Assembly: GCF_020615385.1 (NCBI RefSeq)
Contig: NZ_JAJAVB010000002.1
Coordinates: forward strand, 236,265-300,264
Direction of reading: 5' to 3'
Source: Jiella soli
GTDB lineage: Bacteria; Pseudomonadota; Alphaproteobacteria; Rhizobiales; Rhizobiaceae
DNA length: 64,000 nucleotides
Shown: positions 35,990-42,502 of the stretch, piece after piece
Position numbering within the stretch: position 1 is the stretch's first letter
Layout of the letters: the number at the start of each line of letters is the position of its first letter
The notes under the pieces: model-generated
Database searches by the model: none
Seen by the model: the letters and a program-made list of their open reading frames with translations, nothing else
What the model was told of the DNA's origin: nothing
Position numbers and translations under genes: made by a program

Positions 35990-37156
35990 CTACCAAATGC
36001 CCGCCGAGTTCATTTCGTGGCGAGAATGGTCAAGCCTAGCCCCCAACTCCTGGAACCAGCGCTTCAACCGCGCAATTGCGTGAAGCCTTCCGTATCCGTT
36101 CTCCCAATCCGGCAAAAGGAAGCACCCCTCAGACCATTCATTCCAAGGGCCCAAAAAGACAATGCTTCCCTTCGCCCATCGAGAGAGTGCCATCAGAGAC
36201 AGTACCCCGCGAAGGTGCTTTTCAAACTCGTTGGGCGTGCTCCCAGCAACAACAGGCGTGTAGGGAAAGCGCAGCCCATGCTCTTCAATCCGATAACCGG
36301 GCGCACCACGCGGTCGAGCGTCCCATCCGGCGGCAACACACGGGTGAATTTCCACAGTTCGTTGCATCAGAGCTGCCGACCACAGGACAAGCCACTCGGA
36401 AGACAGCGCGTCATAACTTTGAACCGGAGCAGTAGAAGAGAAATTCGGTAGCGCCACATAACAGGAATAGGCATCAAACGGCAGGACATTTGCGACGTGG
36501 AAGACATTGGCTAAATCTCCCATCACGCTGAACAGACCCACGACGTGGAGCTGCAGCCCGGCTCGCTCAAGTGCAGTGCGCCGAAGTTCATCGAGTCTTA
36601 CGCGTAGTCCCTCGACCCCATAGAGCAGCAGGAGCATTTCTACCGAGTACATCGTAAGGAGGCAGCTTCCCTCGATCCGCACATAGTGGGGCCGACTCAT
36701 GTAAAGATCAACGATCCTCTCACCCATGCTGTGAAAAGATGCAACTGAGAGCGTCCGTGGCGGCTCGTCGGCTGGCCCCTCAAGCCCGTAAGGCAATTTC
36801 CTCCGCGGCATTCGGCAGCAAATATTGAGGGCAAACTCGATCCCGGCTTTCGGCGACCGCGAACATGTATCAAGTGGCTGCTCGAGTTCTATCGCATCCC
36901 CGTCAAAGTAATAGTTATATACGAGCCCGTCGACCCCGTTTGTTCTTGCAACCTCGGCTTCTCTTGCGAAGTATTCGGGCGAGCCGGAGTCCTCAAAGCC
37001 CAGCAGGGGTCTAATGCCACAATCGGCCCCTGGTGGTCGCCAAGCGCGGACCAGATCCCATTCGTTGATGTGCCGGCCGGCTGCCGCTTCGCGATATGGG
37101 CAATGCGAAAATCCGGGATAGTAGAATGACAACAGCTTCGGCCCAGGCTTAAGCAT
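35990..37156 (-). CDS. GH99/WbsX-like glycan-active protein
   Basis: The 388-residue protein resembles the glycoside hydrolase 99-like (WbsX) family found in O-antigen and capsule clusters. Signatures are FYYPGFSHCPYR near residue 11, INEWDLVRAWRP near 30, the VDGLVYNYYFDG strand near 75, and the C-terminal PWNEWSEG at 337-344 with the acidic catalytic-type pair. No signal peptide is seen. Members are often annotated as glycosyltransferases, so synthesis instead of hydrolysis is possible. It overlaps the oxygenase gene by 8 bases. Confidence 0.82.
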   Translation of the reverse strand: MLKPGPKLLSFYYPGFSHCPYREAAAGRHINEWDLVRAWRPPGADCGIRPLLGFEDSGSPEYFAREAEVARTNGVDGLVYNYYFDGDAIELEQPLDTCSRSPKAGIEFALNICCRMPRRKLPYGLEGPADEPPRTLSVASFHSMGERIVDLYMSRPHYVRIEGSCLLTMYSVEMLLLLYGVEGLRVRLDELRRTALERAGLQLHVVGLFSVMGDLANVFHVANVLPFDAYSCYVALPNFSSTAPVQSYDALSSEWLVLWSAALMQRTVEIHPCVAAGWDARPRGAPGYRIEEHGLRFPYTPVVAGSTPNEFEKHLRGVLSLMALSRWAKGSIVFLGPWNEWSEGCFLLPDWENGYGRLHAIARLKRWFQELGARLDHSRHEMNSAGIW

Positions 37157-37931
37157 CAGCCTCCAACCAGTCTATTTGTCGTCTCCATGGGGGACTGTCA
37201 GCGTCCGGAAGTCGGACTCTATAGTAATAAGTGGCCAGGGACAGCCGGAAGACGCCTTCTGGACAGGCGAGCGGTTCCGGATGACCATGATACGTATCGC
37301 CTTTGGATTCAAACAGCACCGCGCGATTGAAGTCTGGCTTGATGCTTTTGACGCATCGAGTTCCGTCACGCGCCCAAAGCTGAAGGTCTCCGGCGAACTC
37401 AGTCCTCCAGTCTCTATTCAGGAAAACAATTAAATTTAGACATTGCATGAAAGCTGGTCCGTTAGGGTGCCTATCAGCATCAGCATGAACAAGAAGGCTC
37501 CCATTTCGACCAGTGCAATGGAGACCGCCTCCGCGGAAAGTCGGGTCTGGGACAAGCTGCTCGTGACCTGTCATGAGCTCAAGGAACCTTAGGAAAGTCC
37601 ACGAATTCAACTGCGTCAGGAAATTTCTAGTAACCAAACCTAAGTGCCGCTCGTCGGAAATCCCCCGTTTATCGCCGTTTACGCGAGCGCCATTCTTTGC
37701 ACCGGAGCCCCAACGGGTCCAGTGCGCATCGTCGAGGTGCGGAACCTCCTCCAAAATCGCATCTAAGATGTCATCAGGAAAAAGCCGGTCTAGCACTATG
37801 TGGGGAAACGGCTGCGCTCCGCGGAATTCATCTTTCCGCTCGATGGCGACACGGGCAAGTTCGTTAAAGTTTGGACAAAAGCACAGAAGTGTCGCAGCCC
37901 CTTGAAGGCGATCAGCAACTCCACCTGTCAC
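37149..37931 (-). CDS. 2OG-Fe(II) oxygenase, first gene after the leader peptide
   Basis: The GTG at 37931 is chosen because a CGAGG site lies 7 bases upstream; a TTG at 37946 is possible. The 260-residue protein is a prolyl-hydroxylase-like dioxygenase. The iron facial triad is His149-x-Asp151 in LLVHADAD and His215 in TYHGHPEP; Arg229 in FRLSLATYYY would hold 2-oxoglutarate. The N-terminal PFPHIVLDRLFPDDIL is also typical. It starts 48 bases after the leader-peptide gene stop, so that peptide is a natural candidate substrate, alongside a sugar intermediate. Confidence 0.87.
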   Translation of the reverse strand: MTGGVADRLQGAATLLCFCPNFNELARVAIERKDEFRGAQPFPHIVLDRLFPDDILDAILEEVPHLDDAHWTRWGSGAKNGARVNGDKRGISDERHLGLVTRNFLTQLNSWTFLRFLELMTGHEQLVPDPTFRGGGLHCTGRNGSLLVHADADRHPNGPAFMQCLNLIVFLNRDWRTEFAGDLQLWARDGTRCVKSIKPDFNRAVLFESKGDTYHGHPEPLACPEGVFRLSLATYYYRVRLPDADSPPWRRQIDWLEADA

Positions 37932-37979
37932 GGCACAACCTCGCAAGCCAAGAGAACGCGAACCTCTCGGCCGAACTAT

Positions 37980-38249
37980 TTAGTACATTACGGAGGCGCC
38001 GTCGCCGAGAAGTCGAATCATTCCCGTTGAGGACTCTAGATTATCGGTGCCGCCCTCGGCTGGAGGAATAACGATGACGTAGTCGGTCGCGCTCTCTTCC
38101 ACTATGCGCACGTTCTTTCCCTCGGGAACGGTGATTCCAAGCTCACGTTCAAGCACTGCGCGGGGATCCTGAACCAACTCCGCTCGGAAAGTCGCGTCAC
38201 GTGCGGCGCGGGAAGCCAAGTTCTCTTCGAGTTCGCGTCTTGTCGGCAT
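37980..38249 (-). CDS. NHLP-type leader peptide, candidate RiPP precursor
   Basis: The 89-residue product has the nitrile-hydratase-like leader (NHLP) pattern of RiPP precursors: FRAELVQDPRAVLERELGI at residues 21-39, VPEGKNVRIVEE at 41-52, and the beta strand YVIVIPP at 57-63. A Gly-Gly at 66-67 could be the leader cleavage site. That leaves a 22-residue, cysteine-free core rich in Ser, Thr, Asp and Gly, ending VMY. The ATG follows a perfect AGGAGGAG site. It heads the minus-strand operon whose next gene is an oxygenase. No C39 peptidase or exporter is encoded in the window. It could also be a stand-alone regulatory or carrier peptide. Confidence 0.78.
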   Translation of the reverse strand: MPTRRELEENLASRAARDATFRAELVQDPRAVLERELGITVPEGKNVRIVEESATDYVIVIPPAEGGTDNLESSTGMIRLLGDGASVMY

Positions 38250-38347
38250 AGCACTCCTCCTGTACCCTGTCGGTGCAGCCTAGCATGCTTTTGGGTTTCT
38301 GCCTACGCTGCAAAATAGGCATCGCCCAGGCGGACGCGGAGGAGTGC
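38250..38347. promoter_or_regulatory. Shared divergent control region of the island
   Basis: Both gene starts facing this 98-base interval use the same ribosome site. GGAGGAGTGC at 38338-38347 precedes the plus-strand oxygenase, and its exact complement GCACTCCTCC at 38251-38260 precedes the leader-peptide gene. The pair forms a 10-base inverted repeat. A TAGGCT hexamer on the minus strand (38282-38277) could be a -10 element, without a clear -35. Confidence 0.4.
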
Positions 38348-39163
38348 ATGCGTGGCGCGAGCGTAGTTGAGGGATTGAGCTCAGACGGGCTATCTGCAGT
38401 AGCAGACCGGCATGCTCACGCTCTCCGCGTGCCTGACTTTGTGGATCGGCGGCTAGCCAAAGACTTGTCCGACTGGTTCGCGTCACATCCGTTCCGGTGC
38501 AACTACGCGACGCTGCGGTTGTCGAAGCAGTCGCCGTTTCAGCCCTCGACTACCGACAGAGTTGGTCCCGTCTTTAGCGAGCTCATCCCGTTCTTGCGTT
38601 CGCCCTCTTCACCTGAGGGAGCGAGGGCCATACTCAAATATGAGGGGCAACGGGACCGCTTAATCTGTGAATACAGAAGCTTCCTTAGGGGCCGGGAAAG
38701 CCCAATCGAAAAGTTTCACAGTGTTCTTTCCTCGATTTGGCCTGAGGGAGCGATCCTAGCTAACTTTCACGGCATCTTCCCTTACGTGGGAGTCGCTCGG
38801 ATTGAGGGTTCTTCAGCGCTCGACTTCTCGAAGGATCCTCACGTTGATTGGCTAGCGTCGGCGGTACATCCGCTCTCGGGGCAGCTATCGGCTATAATTT
38901 ATCTTGAGATGCCGTCGCGTGGAGGCGAGCTCGAGATCTGGAATGTTCCTCAGACGCGGGTGGCGAGCGACCTTCAGCTCGATGGTACGATGAAACGGGA
39001 AGACCTGCCGCAGCCGCTAACAATTGCGCCGAAGGAAGGTGAGCTCATCATCATAAACACGCGACAGCCGCACGCGGTTAAAGGATTCTCCAGAGGTGCT
39101 CGCGTTGTTCAGACAATCTTTCTGGGTTATCAGCCGCGGCAGCCACTGATATTATGGAGTTAG
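38348..39163 (+). CDS. 2OG-Fe(II) oxygenase, divergent gene
   Basis: The ATG at 38348 sits 1 base after a GGAGGAGTGC stretch and gives a 271-residue protein; an upstream in-frame ATG at 38273 has no such site. The iron triad appears as His165-x-Asp167 in KDPHVDWLAS and His242 in RQPHAVKG, with Arg252 in GARVVQTIF for 2-oxoglutarate. LSAIIYLEMPSRGGELEIWN in the middle is typical of the 2OG-FeII_Oxy_3 group. It differs strongly in sequence from the oxygenase at 37149-37931, so the two probably modify different positions. Confidence 0.85.
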   Translation: MRGASVVEGLSSDGLSAVADRHAHALRVPDFVDRRLAKDLSDWFASHPFRCNYATLRLSKQSPFQPSTTDRVGPVFSELIPFLRSPSSPEGARAILKYEGQRDRLICEYRSFLRGRESPIEKFHSVLSSIWPEGAILANFHGIFPYVGVARIEGSSALDFSKDPHVDWLASAVHPLSGQLSAIIYLEMPSRGGELEIWNVPQTRVASDLQLDGTMKREDLPQPLTIAPKEGELIIINTRQPHAVKGFSRGARVVQTIFLGYQPRQPLILWS

Positions 39164-39177
39164 CTGCAGGAGTGGCC

Positions 39178-39984
39178 ATGGAGAAGTACTTGGCTATCTG
39201 CGCGATCGTGAGAAATGAAGCGCTATATCTGGCTGAGTGGATCGATTTCCACAGACGGATGGGTGTGCAGAGATTTCAAATTTACGACAACGAGAGCATG
39301 GATCGCCCGGATCAGATTGTTGAGCGCCTCGGGGCGAACGTCTCGTGCGAGATCTTGCGGTGGCCAACCGCTCGGACGTGGCGCGAGACTCAACGCTCGG
39401 CATACATGGATGGGGTGGAGCGCCTTCATACCTATAAATACGTGGCGTTTATTGACGTTGATGAATTTTTACACTCTGAGCGAGGTGAAACGCTCCCCGT
39501 TCGATTATCTAAATTCGGGCGGGATGTTGCGGCTATTGGAGTGTGTCAGCGGGTATTTGGCTCAAGTGGACTGCTTGCTTTCGATGGGAGGAACGTCACG
39601 GAACGATTCACTTTGCGTGCGGAGCAGTCTCACTCCGATAACAGATGGTTCAAATCAATTGTCCGCCCAACCGAAATTTTAGATTTCGATAGCTCTCACA
39701 GTGTGGTCTTGAAAACGGGTCAGTATGTACTTGCGGATGGGCGGCCTTTGAGGCGAAGCATGGCGCACCCGGGCATCAGTGATCGAGTTTGCCATGGCCC
39801 CTTGCGTGTGAATCATTACCTCCTCAAGTCACTCGAGGAATTCCGCTGGAAGCAGGCGCGTTGGCGAGGGACGACATTAGAATCTCGATATGGGGATGAG
39901 TTTTTCTTTAGGCGGGACGCATACAGTAGTGCGGTCACCGACCCGTCTCTCGTAGGCGTGGTTGAACGTGATCGTCGCAATTAA
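39178..39984 (+). CDS. Glycosyltransferase family 92-like protein
   Basis: The ATG at 39178 follows GCAGGAGTGGCC; an ATG at 39154 overlaps the oxygenase stop but has no ribosome site. The 268-residue protein matches the GT92/Glyco_tranf_2_4 pattern: AICAIVRNEALYLAEWIDFH near the N-terminus, FQIYDNES, the DXD motif FIDVDEF with Asp93 and Asp95, and NHYLLKSLEEFRWK near 212. There is no membrane anchor. It probably adds a sugar to the cluster product. Confidence 0.86.
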   Translation: MEKYLAICAIVRNEALYLAEWIDFHRRMGVQRFQIYDNESMDRPDQIVERLGANVSCEILRWPTARTWRETQRSAYMDGVERLHTYKYVAFIDVDEFLHSERGETLPVRLSKFGRDVAAIGVCQRVFGSSGLLAFDGRNVTERFTLRAEQSHSDNRWFKSIVRPTEILDFDSSHSVVLKTGQYVLADGRPLRRSMAHPGISDRVCHGPLRVNHYLLKSLEEFRWKQARWRGTTLESRYGDEFFFRRDAYSSAVTDPSLVGVVERDRRN

Positions 39985-40043
39985 GCGGGAGTAAATCGGA
40001 GGAGACCGCGGGAACGGGTGAAACGTGGCCGAGGGAAGATGCT

Positions 40044-40094
40044 CTAGGAGCGGCGGCGCTGGTGTCTGTTCCCGCCAAAAATGCTGGCGATCAT
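40044..40094 (-). pseudogene. Truncated start of a phage gene at the prophage edge
   Basis: A 16-codon frame (MIASIFGG followed by a basic tail) begins with an ATG that overlaps the M15 peptidase stop by 4 bases, the normal coupling pattern of this phage. It ends almost at once in sequence with no phage character. This looks like the first codons of the next phage gene, cut off where the biosynthetic island begins. Confidence 0.45.
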
Positions 40095-40741
40095 CTCCGC
40101 CCCCGTTTCCAATCGTCCAGGCGGGCATAGATGGTGACCGCGATGCCGCCGAGCGCGACGGCGATGAACACCCAGCGCATGGTGTCGAGATAAGGTACTA
40201 GCGGCAGGATTGCGGATTGGGTCTCGGCGAGGATGCTCTGCGCCACCTCGACTCCCGCGGCACCCAGCGTCGCCACGCCAGCCGCGCCACCGCCCTTCAT
40301 GGTGCGGCTGTCGGCCAAAATCTCTCGCGCTGGTGGCGTTTCTTCGGCGAAGGCGATCGCTCGGACCGGAAAGCGCTCGCCCCACTGCCGTGCGGGCCCG
40401 AGATCGACATGGATGAACCCCGAGCGCGGGTAGAAGCCGAAGCCGAGGAACCCGACCTGCCGCGCGGCCGCCTCGAACGCCCCCGGATTATGGTTCGCCA
40501 TGGCGATGTCGAAGGCGGCGCCGTCGAGGTGCTTCGACCGAGTGGCGCCGCCCACGGCGCGGTTGTGCTCGGGGCTGCGATAGGCGGAGCGGACGATCAG
40601 CGGCTTGCCGAGCCGGTCGCGCAGCGCCTGCAGCTTGTCGAGCGCCGGTTCGTTGACCAGCAGTTTGCCAGTGCCCCGGCAGGCGATCTCGGCCGGGCTG
40701 AAGTTCAGCCAGCGCCAGGTGCTCTCAGGCACGTCGCGCCA
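40091..40741 (-). pseudogene. M15-family peptidase (endolysin), 5-prime end cut by IS element
   Basis: The frame encodes a D-Ala-D-Ala carboxypeptidase-type endolysin: NFSPAEIACRGTGKLL, then LIVRSAYRSPEHNRAVGG, the zinc motif SKHLDGAAFDIA, and IHVDLG with the second zinc histidine. A C-terminal membrane segment (WVFIAVALGGIAVTIYARL) follows. Codons before WRDVPES now read into the IS end (to an ATG at 40789). The true start, MTTTFHRH after a GGAGG site, survives at 42099-42122 beyond the IS. The gene is therefore split; expression from the IS-internal ATG is possible but unproven. Confidence 0.85.
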
Positions 40742-40760
40742 TGTATGGATGGCTCCTGCT

Positions 40761-41005
40761 TGGCAAGGGCTCTGTGATGTTTCTGACATCCTGGTCGGAG
40801 GCGGCCATGTATCCGGCGTCTCAATGCGTCTGCCGTTGCGACGCGCGCCATGATGGAGTCTGCCGCGATCGGGGTCCCACTCAATGGCGTGCGCTGCGAC
40901 GCGCGTGGCGCGACACGGGCTGACCCGATCCTGATGCCGTCAGTCTGTCATCACCTCACGTTGCCCTGACCATTCCGTGCGCGCTACCCGTCCTCGCCAG
41001 GAGGA
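40761..41005 (-). ncRNA. Possible guide RNA region (bridge/seekRNA) of IS copy 2
   Basis: About 245 non-coding bases follow the transposase stop up to the subterminal repeat, matching in position and size the region in copy 1. In IS1111-type elements the target-choosing RNA lies here. Structure was not computed. Confidence 0.4.
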
Positions 41006-42016
41006 TCAGGCCGGCGATCTGTAGACTTCCCCCGATCTCAGCAGGGCCCAGATGACGCGGGCCATGCGATTGGCCAGCGCGATCGCGACGAGCTTGACCG
41101 GCTTCCTCGCCAGCATGCCTGCAAGCCACGGGTCCGCCGCTCCGGGCCTGCGATGGATGCGAATGCGCGCCAGCGCCCCGAGATACAGCAGTCGTCGGAT
41201 GGACCTGTTTCCCATCTTCGACAGCCGGCCGATCCGCTCCTTGCCCCCGCTCGAACGCTGCTTTGGCGTCAGCCCGAGCCACGCGGCGTAATCGCGTGCC
41301 GACCGGAAGTTGGAGACGTCCGGTGTTGTTGCCGAGACGAGGCTGGCGGTTAGCAGGCCGACGCCGGGAATCGTGGCGAGCCTGCGGCTCGTCTCGTCGG
41401 CCTTGTGTGCCTCGGAGATGGCACCTGTGACCTCGGCGATGCTTGCCTCGAGCGCGTGAAATTGCTCGGCGAGAAGCCGCATGGGCGGCCGGACGGCGTC
41501 CGGCAGGCGTTCATCGTCTTCTATGCAGGCGAGAAGTCTGGGGACGTTCTGCACGCCCGTCGCCACGACGATACCGAACTCGGCAGCGTAGGCCCTCAGC
41601 ACGTTGGCAATCTGGGTCCTCTGGCGGACCAGGAACTCGCGCGTGCGATGCAGCAGGATCGCAGCCTGCTGGGCCTCCGTCTTCGCGGGCGTGAAGCGCA
41701 TGGTCGGTCTGGTCACCGCTTCGCAGATCGCCTCCGCATCGGCGGCATCGTTCTTCTGCCGCTTGACGTACGGCTTGACGTAGCTTGGCGGCATCAGGCG
41801 AACGTCGTGGCCGAGCGCCATCAACTCGCGTGCCCAATGATGCGATCCGGCTCCGGCTTCCATGCCGACGAGACAGGGCGGCAGCCTCTCAAAGAACGGA
41901 CGCACCTGGCTTCGCCTCAGCTGCCGCCGTACGGCAACCGTTCCGTCCTTCGTGATGGCGTGTAGCTGGAAAACGTTCTTCGCCAGATCCAGCCCGATGG
42001 TGGTAATCTCTTTCAT
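41006..42016 (-). CDS. IS110-family transposase (copy 2)
   Basis: The start MKEITTIGLDLAKNVFQLH at 42016 gives a 336-residue protein. The DEDD residues are visible in GLDLAKN, VGMEAGAGSHHW and KNDAADAEAI. The C-terminal domain has IPGVGLLTASLVS, FRSARDYAAWLGL and the serine in RSSGGKERIG. It appears intact. It shares the family core with the transposase at 30150-31178 but differs throughout, so the two elements are distinct types and not recent duplicates. Confidence 0.95.
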   Translation of the reverse strand: MKEITTIGLDLAKNVFQLHAITKDGTVAVRRQLRRSQVRPFFERLPPCLVGMEAGAGSHHWARELMALGHDVRLMPPSYVKPYVKRQKNDAADAEAICEAVTRPTMRFTPAKTEAQQAAILLHRTREFLVRQRTQIANVLRAYAAEFGIVVATGVQNVPRLLACIEDDERLPDAVRPPMRLLAEQFHALEASIAEVTGAISEAHKADETSRRLATIPGVGLLTASLVSATTPDVSNFRSARDYAAWLGLTPKQRSSGGKERIGRLSKMGNRSIRRLLYLGALARIRIHRRPGAADPWLAGMLARKPVKLVAIALANRMARVIWALLRSGEVYRSPA

Positions 42017-42098
42017 GGATGGCTCCGCAGTTCGGGTTCTTCGACAACCCCACATTGGCGCATCGCGACGCCGGGAGCAGGAGCCATCCACACCATCA

Positions 42099-42122
42099 AT
42101 GGCGGTGGAAGGTCGTCGTCAT
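42099..42122 (-). pseudogene. Detached first codons of the endolysin gene
   Basis: Minus-strand ATG at 42122 preceded by GGAGG at about 42128-42132, encoding MTTTFHRH, after which the IS1111-type element interrupts. Joining this to 40741 downward restores a continuous reading into WRDVPES of the M15 peptidase. Confidence 0.7.
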
Positions 42123-42132
42123 GGGGTCCTCC

Positions 42133-42162
42133 GAAAACGAAAAACCCGCCTCGAGGGCGGGT
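42133..42162 (-). terminator. Intrinsic terminator between the tail region and the endolysin gene
   Basis: On the minus strand ACCCGCC (42162-42156), a five-base loop and GGCGGGT (42150-42144) form a strong stem followed by TTTTCGTTTTC. The T tract runs almost into the ribosome site of the endolysin gene, so lysis gene expression would need read-through. Confidence 0.75.
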
Positions 42163-42195
42163 GCGGTTGGGCTGATGATGGGAGATGGGGAGCGG

Positions 42196-42483
42196 CTACG
42201 GGCCGCCGCCAAAGATCTTGAGCTTGATGGCGATGCCCGCGAGCAGCGCCAGCATGACGCCGGTGGTGATCATGCGGACGGCGGTCTGCATGGCGGTGCG
42301 GCGCACCAGGCGGATGCAGTCGACCAGGGAGCGCAGGTCGCGGATGTCAAGCGCGGCCTCGTCGCCGTCGAGCCCGACATCGGCCAGCGCGCGCTTCGCG
42401 CCTTCCTCGGCAGCGCGCGTCAGGATAGCCTCGAACTCGGCGTCGGGCATGCGCACGAAGCCCTCGGATCGGGGTGGTGTCAT
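42196..42483 (-). CDS. Small phage membrane protein (DUF6127-like)
   Basis: The 95-residue protein has an acidic helical N-terminus (MPDAEFEAILTRAAEEGAKRAL) and one hydrophobic segment at about residues 68-88 (AVRMITTGVMLALLAGIAIKL). It fits small proteins found between tail fibre and lysis genes in rhodobacterial-type phages (family name from memory). It may be a holin or antiholin, by position. It lies upstream of the terminator and endolysin gene. Confidence 0.7.
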   Translation of the reverse strand: MTPPRSEGFVRMPDAEFEAILTRAAEEGAKRALADVGLDGDEAALDIRDLRSLVDCIRLVRRTAMQTAVRMITTGVMLALLAGIAIKLKIFGGGP

Positions 42484-42502
42484 CGGATCCTCCTTCCGCC
42501 GC

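Larger units (their letters stand above)
40742..42096 (-). mobile_element. IS110-family insertion sequence, IS1111 type (copy 2)
   Basis: The inverted pair GGATGGCTCCTGCT (40747-40760) and its complement (42076-42089) encloses one DEDD transposase gene. Rejoining the flanking phage codons places the ends about 3-5 bases outside the left repeat and about 7 outside the right, the asymmetric subterminal layout known for IS1111 elements. Length is about 1355 bases. It has split the endolysin gene of the prophage with at most a base or two duplicated. Confidence 0.85.
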
